Shown: piece after piece, positions 18,481 to 28,957 of the stretch | Layout of the letters: each line of letters starts with the position of its first letter | Numbering within the stretch: the stretch's first letter is position 1 | Assembly (NCBI GenBank): GCA_016788905.1 | Contig: JAEURZ010000002.1 | Coordinates: 1 to 64,000, forward strand | From: Elusimicrobiota bacterium | Lineage (GTDB): Bacteria > Elusimicrobiota > Elusimicrobia > FEN-1173 | Direction of reading: 5' to 3' | Length of the DNA stretch: 64,000 nucleotides | Position numbers and translations under genes: made by a program | Notes under the pieces: generated by a model | Told to the model about the DNA's origin: nothing | The model's input: the letters and a program-made list of their open reading frames with translations, nothing else | Database searches by the model: none

Positions 18481-18526
18481 AACCGAATTGTAGGAAATTT
18501 TGGGAGGTGCTGGGCGAGGAAAAATT

Positions 18527-18898
18527 TCAGGGGGTTGTAACCGGAGAAAAGCCCGGCGTTTTTTCAAGAAGTTCATCAAAACGAATGGACTTCTCCACCA
18601 CAGTGCGGACCCCGAGACGAAGGGCTTCCGGGATGGCGGTTTTCTGTTTATTGGAAAACAGGACCACCGGGATTCGGCTGGTTTGGGGTCGTGATTGCAG
18701 TTGGAGAAGGACCTCCCTCCCCTCCATCTCAAGTCCATCCATATTGAGCGTGATCAAATCCGGTTTCCACTGACAGGCTTCAAATGCCGCTCGACTCAAA
18801 TCAGTGGCCACACGCCCCTCATACCCGGCGACTTCCCAGAGCGCGTTCATCCTGCGAGCAGTCACCGTATCCTTTTCAATAACCAAAACTTTTTTCAT
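18527..18898 (-). CDS. Stand-alone receiver-like domain lacking the phosphoacceptor aspartate
   Basis: The 123-residue product is one receiver domain with nothing attached. It keeps the acidic pair region (VIEKD, E8 and D10), the switch serine (S82 in VVLFSNK) and the lysine of VVEKS (K103). At the phosphorylation site the sequence reads PDLITLNMDG, so N52 stands where aspartate is expected. In the family this prevents ordinary phosphorylation. It may work as a pseudo-receiver by protein contact. It follows atpC in the same direction after a 97-base gap that is AT-rich. Confidence 0.85.
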   Translation of the reverse strand: MKKVLVIEKDTVTARRMNALWEVAGYEGRVATDLSRAAFEACQWKPDLITLNMDGLEMEGREVLLQLQSRPQTSRIPVVLFSNKQKTAIPEALRLGVRTVVEKSIRFDELLEKTPGFSPVTTP

Positions 18899-18995
18899 GG
18901 CTTCCCCCTCTCCACTAGGAACACAGAACCCTGAGGAAAGTTTACATAGAGGAAGCGAAAGACTCCCTTAAGAAATTGTAAACATTTTGTAAATT

Positions 18996-19451
18996 TTATT
19001 TATTGTTCGGGTTGGAGGCGCTACTACGGGGAGGGCGACGTCGGGCCACCGCTTCGGCGGCGCGGAGTCGCGCGAGGGCTCTTTCCAAGGCCGCAATGGC
19101 CCCGGAATCCAGTTTTTCTTCATGACTGTGTTTCAAAACGGCTTTTGCTTTTTCCGCCGATTGGCGGGCGCGTTCCGCATCGATTTCCTCGGCCATTTCG
19201 GCTGTTTCAGCAAAAAGGGAAACCCCCGCCGCTGTCACTTCCACGAACCCTCCGGACACCGCCAGAAGGCGGGGCTCTTCGCCCTTTTGACGAATCACCA
19301 CCGTTCCGGGGTGGAGCTGCGCCAATAAAGGAGCATGCCCGGGAAGAATCCCCAGCTGCCCCTCATGGGCGGGAACAACCAAGGCGTCCACGTCGCCCTC
19401 CCATGTGGGGCGTTCCGGGGTAACGATGGAAAGAGAAATTCGTTTACTCAT
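18996..19451 (-). CDS. atpC: ATP synthase epsilon subunit
   Basis: AtpC forms part of the central stalk and can brake ATP hydrolysis. The N-terminal beta-sandwich is clear (VVPAHEGQLGILPGHAPLLA, about 26-45, and AVSGGFVEV), followed by the C-terminal two-helix region (about 88-135) and a basic tail. At 151 residues it is a little longer than usual. It is the last atp gene, separated from atpD by a Yip1-like gene with only four bases between them. Confidence 0.95.
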   Translation of the reverse strand: MSKRISLSIVTPERPTWEGDVDALVVPAHEGQLGILPGHAPLLAQLHPGTVVIRQKGEEPRLLAVSGGFVEVTAAGVSLFAETAEMAEEIDAERARQSAEKAKAVLKHSHEEKLDSGAIAALERALARLRAAEAVARRRPPRSSASNPNNK

Positions 19452-19455
19452 AAGA

Positions 19456-20223
19456 CTAGCGTTTTTGGGTTCCCTTTTTGAGGTCAGGAGCGGGAGGCTT
19501 TGATTCTCTCTTCATCCGCTCAAATTCCGCTTTTGCTCTATTTTGAAGTTCCTCAGGATTCATCATGGGACCCGTCGGAGGCGGCAGGGGCATTCCCGCT
19601 GGCCTTCCCATGGACGAAGGGGAACCGTTCTGGAGGGACGGCATCCGTCCCCGAACCGCTCCCACCACCCCGGCCACAATCAGCAGGAGCGTGAATACCA
19701 AGAAGAGCACACCCCAGACGGTCCACGCTTTGGTGGGCCGAATGGCGTGGATTTCGATGGACGCCGTGACCAGTAAGTAAACGTAGAACACCGTCACCAC
19801 AAGGCCCAAATAGGGAACCTGCCGGAGAAGAACCCCCACAACAGAAAGAGGCGCCAAGAGAGCCCAAAACCGGAACGACGTCTGAAATCCATGGACGGAC
19901 CCCATCAAGTGCCAAACAACAAAAATGACGGCCGCGAAGAGAAACCCCACCAAGATCAACAAGGGCGGCGTCAATAAAAAGGTTAGAACGTTTCCCATCA
20001 CACCCCAAGGAGTCGGAAGAGGTCGAATGAATGTGATAAGAAGGGCCAACCCAGCGGCCACGTATTGCCAGAGAAGAGCGTAAACGATCGGTTTTCCGTA
20101 CCCTCCCTCTTTCGTCATGGACCGAAGGAGTTCTTTAGGAGACCGAAAAAGGTCAACAGCGCCCTGCCAAAAACGCGCGGGGGTCAGCGAAAAAGAATCA
20201 AGTAACGGTTGTTCGTTATCCAT
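19456..20223 (-). CDS. Yip1-domain membrane protein between atpD and atpC
   Basis: The 255-residue protein begins with a soluble start (SFSLTPARFWQGAVDLFRSP) typical of bacterial Yip1 proteins, then has about five membrane helices (about 47-66, 76-108, 118-135, 140-158 and 168-190) and a polar, methionine and proline-rich tail. Yip1 proteins bind membranes; the bacterial role is unknown. AAAGGAG precedes the ATG. It splits atpD from atpC, which are normally adjacent, and must be co-transcribed with them. Confidence 0.75.
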   Translation of the reverse strand: MDNEQPLLDSFSLTPARFWQGAVDLFRSPKELLRSMTKEGGYGKPIVYALLWQYVAAGLALLITFIRPLPTPWGVMGNVLTFLLTPPLLILVGFLFAAVIFVVWHLMGSVHGFQTSFRFWALLAPLSVVGVLLRQVPYLGLVVTVFYVYLLVTASIEIHAIRPTKAWTVWGVLFLVFTLLLIVAGVVGAVRGRMPSLQNGSPSSMGRPAGMPLPPPTGPMMNPEELQNRAKAEFERMKRESKPPAPDLKKGTQKR

Positions 20224-20234
20224 GAAAATCTCCT

Positions 20235-22344
<2,110 letters not shown>

Positions 22345-22362
22345 TGCACGCTCCTTGAAGTC

Positions 22363-22746
22363 TCAGTGAAAAGAAACTGTTTCTTTTCGATCGTCAAAAC
22401 AGACACGAAATTTATCAAAGACACCCTTGCGGCCCAACAAGTTGAAGGCGCCGCCCAGGGCACCGCAAAACCCCACTTCCACCGTGACGACCCGCCGGCC
22501 CAACCGCATTTTCAGGTTCTTCACGTACACCGGGATCCGTCGATCCCCCGCCACCACAATGTAAAATTTTCGGCACCCCCGAAGACTAATCCCTAACCGT
22601 CGCGCTTCATACGAATGCAAAATACTGAGACTGGCCCCAGAATCCACGTATACCCACAAATTGTGCCAACGGTCCCGTCCCCGAAACTCCACCGGGATGA
22701 CCGGGGCTTTGGTTTCACGAAAAACGGAATAGTCGAACCGGATCAA
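22363..22746 (-). CDS. Retropepsin-like aspartic protease domain protein
   Basis: The 127-residue product matches the clan AA single-domain aspartic proteases. The catalytic motif is D35-S-G in LWVYVDSGASLSIL, and the second hallmark, NLLGRKGVFDKF with a following beta strand, is near the end. Such proteins act as homodimers. I placed the start at TTG 22746, preceded by AGGA, since longer frames run into the neighbouring DUF5678 gene; the two genes overlap by 32 bases. The substrate is unknown. Close pairing with the DUF5678 gene suggests they act together. Confidence 0.75.
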   Translation of the reverse strand: MIRFDYSVFRETKAPVIPVEFRGRDRWHNLWVYVDSGASLSILHSYEARRLGISLRGCRKFYIVVAGDRRIPVYVKNLKMRLGRRVVTVEVGFCGALGGAFNLLGRKGVFDKFRVCFDDRKETVSFH

Positions 22747-22951
22747 ATTCCTGGCCGATTTTCGCCGCGTCGGGAATTCGCACAACCGCAACAGCTCCTT
22801 TTCGCTCCCAAGCGCGCGCTTGCCGTTCCACCACCTCCAGTCGCGTCCCCACCGCCACAACACGCTCACCAGAAACCGCCACGCACCGCCCCCCGTAGCG
22901 ATCCACTAAATTCCCGAAATTTTTGGCGATCCACCGGTTGTTATCGGTCAT
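22715..22951 (-). CDS. DUF5678-like small protein
   Basis: The 78-residue product reads NLVDRYGGRCVAVSGERVVA, then VERQARAWERKGAVAVVRIP, the pattern of the DUF5678 domain: a small alpha/beta unit of unknown function. It overlaps the atpG stop by ATGA (22948-22951) and the retropepsin-like gene by 32 bases, so all three are translationally coupled. The arrangement recalls small protein/partner pairs, but no toxin or antitoxin activity can be read from it. Confidence 0.72.
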   Translation of the reverse strand: MTDNNRWIAKNFGNLVDRYGGRCVAVSGERVVAVGTRLEVVERQARAWERKGAVAVVRIPDAAKIGQEFDPVRLFRFS

Positions 22952-23844
22952 TGCATCGCGGCTTCCGCGCCACCCACCAGCTCGGAGATTTCCTTCGTGA
23001 TCGCGGCCTGACGAATCTTGTTGGCCGTTAAAGTCAGTCCAGCGATTAATTCCTGGGCGTTCTTGGACGCGTTTTCCATGGCGGTCATCCGGGCGCCCAT
23101 TTCAGAAGAGTAAGATTCCAGGAGAGATCGAAACACCTGGGCTTTTAAGTAGCGAGGAAAAAGAGCCTCGAGGAGCTGGGCTCGCGCCGGTTCGTAAATA
23201 AACGGCGCGGTCCGCTGGGATTCCACCGGTCGGACCGGGGGCGTCAAGGGGAGGAGAGTGGTCGCCACGACGTTTTGTTGAATCGCCGACTTAAACTCTG
23301 TATACACCAAGGTCACGTCTTTCGCCCGTTCCTTAATAAAAAAATTCATGGCATCCTGACCGATCAATTCCGCTTGACTGTAGGTGAGCTGGTTAAAAAT
23401 CCCCACGTATTCATGACGAATTTTTGCGCCCACCCGTCGAAAATAATCCCGGGCTTTCCGACCCACGGTCATCAACTCCACTGATTCTTCCTTATTTTCC
23501 CTCAAGAATTCCAGACTTTTCTTGATTAAGCTGGTGTTGAACCCTCCGCACAAACCACGGTCCGCCGTGATCAGGAGAAGGCCCCTCGGACCCTGGGGAT
23601 TTCCGTAGAGCAACGGATGCTGCAATTCGTTAGCATTCAGGATCCCATCCCCATTGGAATCGGCCACTTGCCACAAAACGTCCGCCAATAAATCTGTCAT
23701 TTTATTAGCAAAAGGCCGCGCTCCCAAGATGCGTCCTTGGGCCCGCCGAAGTCGGGCCGCCGCCACCATCTTCATGGCCTTGGTGATCTGTTGCGTCGAC
23801 TTGACGCTTTTCACTTTACGACGGAGTTCGCGCAGAGAGGGCAC
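22948..23844 (-). CDS. atpG: ATP synthase gamma subunit with an EF-hand-type calcium loop
   Basis: AtpG is the rotating shaft of F1. Both coiled-coil ends are normal: SVKSTQQITKAMKMVAAARL at the start and RMTAMENASKNAQELI near the end, and TADRGLCGGFN opens the globular domain. At 62-73 it contains D-S-N-G-D-G-I-L-N-A-N-E, which meets every position of a canonical 12-residue EF-hand or dockerin calcium loop. It stands between the N-terminal helix and the globular domain, where ordinary gamma subunits have a shorter, non-calcium-binding connection. Length is 298 residues, slightly longer than usual. Confidence 0.97.
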   Translation of the reverse strand: MPSLRELRRKVKSVKSTQQITKAMKMVAAARLRRAQGRILGARPFANKMTDLLADVLWQVADSNGDGILNANELQHPLLYGNPQGPRGLLLITADRGLCGGFNTSLIKKSLEFLRENKEESVELMTVGRKARDYFRRVGAKIRHEYVGIFNQLTYSQAELIGQDAMNFFIKERAKDVTLVYTEFKSAIQQNVVATTLLPLTPPVRPVESQRTAPFIYEPARAQLLEALFPRYLKAQVFRSLLESYSSEMGARMTAMENASKNAQELIAGLTLTANKIRQAAITKEISELVGGAEAAMQ

Positions 23845-23850
23845 AGTCGA

Positions 23851-25365
23851 CTAAACGCGGAAACGCCCTTTGAATTCGGTGACCGCCTGCATCAGTTCGG
23901 ATTTCAGGACGTCATCTAACACTTTTTTCTCTTGGAGGCTCTTCAGCACAGCGGCACGCTCTTTATCTAAAAACTGAAAAAGTTCTGCCTCGAACTTTCG
24001 GAGGACCTCTAAAGGAAGGTCATCCAAAAACCCATTGGTGGCGGCGAAGATCAGAGCCACTTGCCGATCCACAGAAAGGGGCTCGTACTGCCCTTGTTTA
24101 AGGATCTCCACCAATCGCTGGCCTCGGGCCAATTGGGCCTGGGACGCCTTATCCAAGTCCGAACCGAATTGAGCAAAAGCCGCTAATTCATTGTACTGAG
24201 CCAAATCCAAGCGGAGCTTTCCAGCCACCTGTTTCATGGCCTTGACTTGGGCGCTCCCTCCCACGCGGCTCACGGAGAGCCCCACGTTAACAGCCGGGCG
24301 TACCCCCGAATAGAACAAGTTCGCCTCTAAATAAATCTGGCCGTCCGTAATAGAAATCACGTTGGTGGGGATATAAGCCGAAACGTCCCCCGCCTGGGTT
24401 TCAATCACCGGAAGCGCCGTGATGGACCCTCCCCCGTTTTTGTCGGATAACTTACACGCCCGCTCCAACAGGCGGGAATGAAGATAGAACACGTCGCCTG
24501 GAAAAGCTTCACGGCCCGGAGGTCGGCGGAGGAGAAGAGACAATTGCCGATAAGCGGCCGCGTGTTTGGAAAGATCGTCGTACACCAACAGGACAGGCCT
24601 GCCAGCCCACATGAATTCTTCTCCCATCGCACACCCCGAATAGGGGGCCACATACTGAAGGGGAGCGGGTTCCGAGGCGGTGGCGGCCACCACAACGGTA
24701 TACTCCATGGCCCCGTGATCGGTCAGTTTTTGCACCACTTGTGCCACGGTGGATTGCTTTTGCCCGATGGCCACGTAAATGCAAATGGGCCGATGAGGAT
24801 CGTTTTTCTGGTTAATGATGGCGTCAATGGCAATGGCTGTTTTTCCGGTCTGCCGGTCTCCAATGATGAGTTCCCGTTGACCTCGCCCGATGGGAATCAT
24901 GGCGTCAATGGCTTTGATCCCTGTCTGCAGGGGTTCGCGCACCGGTTGGCGTTCCACAACGCCAGGGGCCACCACCTCGATGGGACGGGCCTTGGCGGAC
25001 GGGATGGGGCCCTTCCCATCAATAGGATGACCGAGGGCGTTCACAACGCGCCCGATCAGTCCGTCTCCCACGGGCACTTCCATGATACGACCCGTCCGAC
25101 GAACTTCGTCCCCTTCCTTAATCAGGGTGGACTCCCCCAAAAGGACCACCCCGACGCTTTCCCGTTCCAAATTCAAAACAATTCCCACCACCCCGTGGGG
25201 AAAAGCCAACATTTCGCCCGCCACCGCATTCCCCAACCCGTGAACACGGGCAATCCCATCGCCCACTTGCAGGACAGACCCCACTTCCTTCGTCTCCGTC
25301 GAAAGGGAAACCCCTTCCAGCCGTTCTTTTAAAATACGTGTGATTTCTTCCGGTTGAATCGACAT
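23851..25365 (-). CDS. atpA: ATP synthase alpha subunit
   Basis: AtpA forms the non-catalytic nucleotide sites of the F1 ring. The Walker A motif GDRQTGKT is at 169-176, with [12 protein letters not shown] as Walker B and [20 protein letters not shown] as the family block carrying the arginine finger region nearby. The start MSIQPEEIT (25365) fits the family; a 26-codon upstream extension lacks homology. Length (504) is normal. It lies between atpH and atpG. Confidence 0.98.
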   Translation of the reverse strand: MSIQPEEITRILKERLEGVSLSTETKEVGSVLQVGDGIARVHGLGNAVAGEMLAFPHGVVGIVLNLERESVGVVLLGESTLIKEGDEVRRTGRIMEVPVGDGLIGRVVNALGHPIDGKGPIPSAKARPIEVVAPGVVERQPVREPLQTGIKAIDAMIPIGRGQRELIIGDRQTGKTAIAIDAIINQKNDPHRPICIYVAIGQKQSTVAQVVQKLTDHGAMEYTVVVAATASEPAPLQYVAPYSGCAMGEEFMWAGRPVLLVYDDLSKHAAAYRQLSLLLRRPPGREAFPGDVFYLHSRLLERACKLSDKNGGGSITALPVIETQAGDVSAYIPTNVISITDGQIYLEANLFYSGVRPAVNVGLSVSRVGGSAQVKAMKQVAGKLRLDLAQYNELAAFAQFGSDLDKASQAQLARGQRLVEILKQGQYEPLSVDRQVALIFAATNGFLDDLPLEVLRKFEAELFQFLDKERAAVLKSLQEKKVLDDVLKSELMQAVTEFKGRFRV

Positions 25366-25418
25366 AGGGTGACGTTCCTTTTTTGGTTCGTTACGCGGGC
25401 CCGACAGCCCCGCGGTTG

Positions 25419-25973
25419 CTAGTGCGTCGTCCCGGCGAGCCACACCTCGCGCAGGTGTTCCATCTGTTCTTTTAAACTGTTGTCCCAGACCCGGTCCCCC
25501 ACCTGAAGAACCATCCCCCCGAGTAAGCTCTCACTGACTCGGGATTGAAGGGAGACCGGTCCACCCCAACTTTTTTCCAGCGACCGTTGGACTTGGGCGG
25601 TTTCTTCTTTCGTCAGACCCGTTGCGGTGGTCACCTGGACCGCCAGGATGCCCCCCTCTTCGTTCGCCAGGCGTTCGTAAACGGGAAGAATCTCCCGCCA
25701 AGCGTCCCAGCGTTTTTTTTCCAGGAGGATCCCGATAAACCGCTCAAGGACAGGAGAAAAGCGCCCAAAAACACTTTGGATCACACTTCGCTTGGCTTCC
25801 GGCGAAACACGGGGATCCCGGAGCGCGACGTTCAGCATCGGGGAAGAGACCAAGACCTCATCCAACCGCGCGAGATCCCCGCGCACGGGTTCCACAAGGC
25901 CCTGGACTTTGGCCACGGCGAAAAGAGCCCGCGCGTAACGCGCGGCCACGGGCCGATCCTGAAGTTTTAACAT
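25419..25973 (-). CDS. atpH: ATP synthase delta subunit
   Basis: The delta subunit ties the peripheral stalk to the top of F1. The 184-residue product has the family pattern [12 protein letters not shown] near the start, [12 protein letters not shown] in the middle and [22 protein letters not shown] at the end. The ATG at 25973 is chosen, 19 bases after the atpF stop; an open upstream frame in atpF is ignored. Confidence 0.95.
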   Translation of the reverse strand: MLKLQDRPVAARYARALFAVAKVQGLVEPVRGDLARLDEVLVSSPMLNVALRDPRVSPEAKRSVIQSVFGRFSPVLERFIGILLEKKRWDAWREILPVYERLANEEGGILAVQVTTATGLTKEETAQVQRSLEKSWGGPVSLQSRVSESLLGGMVLQVGDRVWDNSLKEQMEHLREVWLAGTTH

Positions 25974-25992
25974 GGCCGAAGCGGCAACGGAA

Positions 25993-26502
25993 TCATTTTT
26001 TTTCGGCGGTCCATTTTTCGAAGTCGCCCAGAGCCTCTTGCACCAGCCGGTCCTGGAACGGCTTATCCAACCCACGCCGGAGCATTTTTTCCGTCGCACG
26101 AAGGGAAAGATGGGCCATCTCCGCCCGAAGGTCACGCGCCAGGCGACGTTCATCGTCCGCCAGTTTTTTTCGGGTCTCTTCCAGCAGCTTTTCACTCTCC
26201 TGGTGAGCCGTGCGCACCAGATCGTCCTTGAGGCTTCGGGCCTGGGCTTCCGCTTGGCTCATCAGCTCCCGGGCCTTCGCTTCCACCCCCGCCAATCGAG
26301 ACTCATACTCCTGACGAAGCTCCTCCGCCGCTTTTTTAGAGGTCTCCGCGGATTGAATGTTTTGCCGGATACTGTCCTCCCGGTTGTCCAAGGCGGCCAA
26401 GATGGGCTTCCAGGCAAACCGCGCCAGGACGTACGCCAGGGCCGCGAAGGTGATCACGGTCCAAATCATCAGACCGATTTCAGGATGAAGAAGCTTATCC
26501 AC
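25993..26502 (-). CDS. atpF: ATP synthase subunit b
   Basis: Subunit b forms the peripheral stalk. There is one membrane helix (about 8-28, LMIWTVITFAALAYVLARFA), then a long charged coiled coil rich in alanine, glutamate and arginine to the end (169 residues). The start is a GTG with GAGG eight bases upstream. Only one b-type gene is present, so the stalk is probably a homodimer. Confidence 0.95.
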   Translation of the reverse strand: MDKLLHPEIGLMIWTVITFAALAYVLARFAWKPILAALDNREDSIRQNIQSAETSKKAAEELRQEYESRLAGVEAKARELMSQAEAQARSLKDDLVRTAHQESEKLLEETRKKLADDERRLARDLRAEMAHLSLRATEKMLRRGLDKPFQDRLVQEALGDFEKWTAEKK

Positions 26503-26520
26503 GTGAATTTCCTCTAAACG

Positions 26521-26793
26521 CTAGTGACCCACGGGGACTTTGAGCGCAAGGAGCAAACACACCACCAGGGCAAAAAACGCGAGCCCTTCGATGAGAGCGG
26601 CCGGAATGATCATCGAGGTCCGCAATGTTCCAGCGGCTTCCGGTTGACGGGCGGTTCCTTCCAAAGCCGCGCTGGCCAACCGCGCGATACCCGAAGCCGC
26701 CGCAAACAAACACAGTCCCGCGCCAAACCCCGCCCCAATGTATCCCAGCCCTAAAAAGAGCTGACTGCTTTGTACCAACTGTTGAGCTTCCAT
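26521..26793 (-). CDS. atpE: ATP synthase subunit c
   Basis: Subunit c makes the rotor ring. The 90-residue hairpin has two membrane helices around the polar loop ARQPE (48-52). The ion-binding carboxylate is E69 in PAALIEGLAFF. The glutamate is followed by glycine, and no glutamine is seen at the matching point of helix 1, so the sodium-binding pattern is absent and proton use is more likely. GGAAGGAGG precedes the ATG at 26793. Confidence 0.95.
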   Translation of the reverse strand: MEAQQLVQSSQLFLGLGYIGAGFGAGLCLFAAASGIARLASAALEGTARQPEAAGTLRTSMIIPAALIEGLAFFALVVCLLLALKVPVGH

Positions 26794-26877
26794 GATGTGT
26801 TTCCTCCTTCCGAGTTTCGCGCCGCGCCCTTCGGTCAACAACCCTTCACTTGAACCACCTCGAAGGACAACGACGCG

Positions 26878-27627
26878 TTAGTGAGAATGAACAGCTGAAC
26901 CAACAAAAATCGCGGACAACAACGTAAAAATATAGGCCTGCAGAAACGCCACGAAAATTTCCAAGAGGTTGATCCCCAACGCCGCAGAAACGGACATGGG
27001 CGCTACCCAAAGTTTTCCGAAAAGGAAAATGAGCGCCAAAAAGGCCAGGATGACGATGTGCCCCGCGATCATGTTCGCAAACAACCGAATACAGAGCGCA
27101 AAACTTTTCGTTAAGAGTCCGAGCAATTCAATGGGATACATGAGCGGCAAAAGCCAAACCGGCATTCCATGGGGGACCAAGCTCTTCACGTACCCCACCA
27201 CCCCGTGTGCCCGCATTCCCGCCACATTGATCATAAAAAGAGTGCAAAGCGCCAGAGAAGCCGTCACAGCGATGTTCCCCGTGGGAGTCGCGCTCCCCGG
27301 AACCATTCCCAAAAGGTTCATAAACAGGACAAAAAAGAAAACCGATAAAAAATAAGGGAGATACTGTCGACCTTCTTCCCCTATATTGGGAAGAACAATG
27401 TCATCGCGCACAAAAACCGTCATGCTTTCGACAAAATACACAAACCGATTTCGCATCCCCCGCCGCGCCATCTGCCCCGCGGAGACAAGGACGAGCACGG
27501 CTAATCCGGCGGAAATCCACATCAGGAGAAGGTGTTTGGTTAAGAGAAAAGACAAGGTCTCTCCCGCCGAAACGCGGAGGAGGACATGATCCAGTAGATG
27601 GTGTTCGAGCGTGTGAACGAAGTTCAA
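26878..27627 (-). CDS. atpB: ATP synthase subunit a
   Basis: Subunit a holds the ion half-channels. The essential arginine is R181 in CIRLFANMIAGH, preceded by the helix PIELLGLLTKSFALC. About six membrane helices are present in 249 residues, and NLLGMVPG with TGNIAVTASLAL is the conserved centre. The start is TTG at 27627, overlapping the upstream stop as TTGA, with only a weak ribosome site, so translation probably depends on coupling. Confidence 0.95.
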   Translation of the reverse strand: MNFVHTLEHHLLDHVLLRVSAGETLSFLLTKHLLLMWISAGLAVLVLVSAGQMARRGMRNRFVYFVESMTVFVRDDIVLPNIGEEGRQYLPYFLSVFFFVLFMNLLGMVPGSATPTGNIAVTASLALCTLFMINVAGMRAHGVVGYVKSLVPHGMPVWLLPLMYPIELLGLLTKSFALCIRLFANMIAGHIVILAFLALIFLFGKLWVAPMSVSAALGINLLEIFVAFLQAYIFTLLSAIFVGSAVHSH

Positions 27628-28001
27628 ATCGTCAACCTGTTTTGTCTCCCAATGAAAAACAATTCAATAAACGACAACCCCACCATCCCGATCACCGCGG
27701 CCAGAAGAAAGGGCACCACCAGTGAGGGCTCATGCCACCAAACAACGGCCCCTCCCACCCCGAGGCCCGCCATCCGACCCAACAGACCCCCCACGAACGC
27801 CCCAAAAAACTTGGGGTTGGAAAGCCGGAGCGTGAGCGATAATGACCAGTAACTGGGAACCACCAAGAGAACCGCCACACCGACCCCCCAGACCATCGGT
27901 CGGCCCAAAGGGAAAAGGGCCACGATCCCTCCACCGACCAACGCCACCGCGATCAAGGTCCCCGTGGCCCACCACCGGAGAGCCTGCAGAGTGGTTGCCA
28001 T
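27624..28001 (-). CDS. AtpI-like small membrane protein
   Basis: The 125-residue product has four hydrophobic segments (about 8-30, 36-54, 66-87 and 91-117) and lies directly before atpB with an overlapping stop, which is where ATP synthase subunit I genes are found. AtpI proteins help assemble the c ring or handle magnesium. The similarity is by size, topology and position; no strong motif is visible. Confidence 0.65.
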   Translation of the reverse strand: MATTLQALRWWATGTLIAVALVGGGIVALFPLGRPMVWGVGVAVLLVVPSYWSLSLTLRLSNPKFFGAFVGGLLGRMAGLGVGGAVVWWHEPSLVVPFLLAAVIGMVGLSFIELFFIGRQNRLTI

Positions 28002-28010
28002 GGTCCCCCT

Positions 28011-28208
28011 CTAACGGTTATTGAAAAAAGGTGCAAGAAAGCTGAACAGCCCACCCGCCAATCCCAAAGCCCCCCCAGCCAACAGCAACCAAGGCCCCGT
28101 CTCCCAGCGCGCGTCCATTCGATACCCCACGTAAAGCCCCAACAACACCGACACAGCCAACTGGGTGCCCCCGAAAGCGGTCTTTAAATTTTTGGAGCGA
28201 ATCTTCAA
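28011..28208 (-). CDS. AtpZ/AtpI-family small protein, first gene of the atp cluster
   Basis: Read from a TTG at 28208, four bases after GGAGG, the 65-residue product has two membrane helices. The first contains GGTQLAVSVLLGLYVGYRMD and the second GPWLLLAGGALGLAGGLFS, the form of AtpZ-type proteins that accompany ATP synthase operons. The family position (QLAVSVLLGLYVG... D) fits. A longer frame upstream has no such support. Confidence 0.75.
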   Translation of the reverse strand: MKIRSKNLKTAFGGTQLAVSVLLGLYVGYRMDARWETGPWLLLAGGALGLAGGLFSFLAPFFNNR

Positions 28209-28273
28209 CGCGCCTCCCGAAATTCTAACCCACCACGATCCGGTGAGATCTCCACCAGGGGTCCAAAGTCTGA

Positions 28274-28303
28274 AGTCTACCAAAGACATACAAGAAGTGT
28301 CAA
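28274..28303 (-). promoter_or_regulatory. Candidate sigma-70 promoter of the atp operon
   Basis: On the minus strand a perfect TTGACA (28298-28303) is followed after 18 bases by TAGACT (28274-28279), matching four of six -10 bases. The predicted start point is about 60 bases before the atpZ TTG. It lies between the MITE-like element and the first atp gene. Confidence 0.5.
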
Positions 28304-28322
28304 AATAAATCAAGGGGTTGCT

Positions 28323-28574
28323 CTAGCCCGAAATCTTCAGGTGGATCGCGGGATCCGACGAAAAATCCGGACCTTTTTCCTTCACAAAAAAGTTTGTCCG
28401 TAGTCCCCGCGACCGCGCTAGCGGAAGTGCCGCGTGGGAGCGGCCTACGACCTGCACTTTTTTGTTCGTAAAAAAGCCCGTCTTTTCCGTCTCGCATCAG
28501 CGGCTCTGCCGCCTCAGGTGCCAGGCTCTCTGAGCCTGGCCGGTCCTCGCGCCCAACTGAAGATTCCGGGCTAG
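28323..28574. repeat. 252-bp MITE-like element with terminal inverted repeats
   Basis: The 18-base ends CTAGCCCGAAATCTTCAG (28323-28340) and CTGAAGATTCCGGGCTAG (28557-28574) are inverted repeats with one mismatch. Inside are nested inverted repeats: ACAAAAAAGT (28384-28393) with ACTTTTTTGT (28456-28465), a perfect hairpin GCCAGGCTC-TCT-GAGCCTGGC (28520-28540), and GCGGC-TCT-GCCGC (28500-28512). No transposase is encoded. The open minus-strand frame through it has no family match that I recognise. It fills most of the gap ahead of the atp operon. Confidence 0.75.
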
Positions 28575-28615
28575 CGGCACGCCGTTTGTTTTGATACATA
28601 AGAGGGCGAAACGCC

Positions 28616-28957
28616 ATGACCAGAAAAAAGAAACCCACGGACAAACGACTCGGAGAGCGCCGGAACACAGAACGGCGACTGCGCCGGCGTCGTTTAAAAA
28701 AAGACCCCCCCCAAAAAAACCGGCGTCAGCCAAACACGCGACGGGCGACGGATCGACGGGGCAGTTTGCGCCGGGACGAAGACACGTATTTGTCAAAAAT
28801 TCAAACGTTTAAAACCGACAAAAAGACACCACAACCCTTGCCCCCACTGGAAGAGGAAATCGCTGTCAGTTTCGAAACCGTCGACGGTTTCGAAACGTCT
28901 CCCACCGAAGACGCACCTGATCCCACAAATCCGGACCCAGAATCAGAAAATAATTAA
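28616..28957 (+). CDS. Possible small highly basic protein
   Basis: This 113-residue frame begins with a dense arginine/lysine region (GERRNTERRLRRRR, then RRATDRRGSLRRDED) and ends acidic and proline-rich. Repeats of ERR and DRR like this occur in uncharacterised bacterial proteins. GAGGG lies about 12 bases before the ATG. It overlaps the rhomboid-like gene tail to tail by 92 bases. It could be real or spurious; no function is proposed. Confidence 0.4.
   Translation: MTRKKKPTDKRLGERRNTERRLRRRRLKKDPPQKNRRQPNTRRATDRRGSLRRDEDTYLSKIQTFKTDKKTPQPLPPLEEEIAVSFETVDGFETSPTEDAPDPTNPDPESENN

Noticed and set aside
28300-28668. Minus-strand frame through the MITE-like element
   Set aside because: It spans the terminal repeats and the internal hairpins, and its sequence does not resemble a known protein; structure explains the region better.
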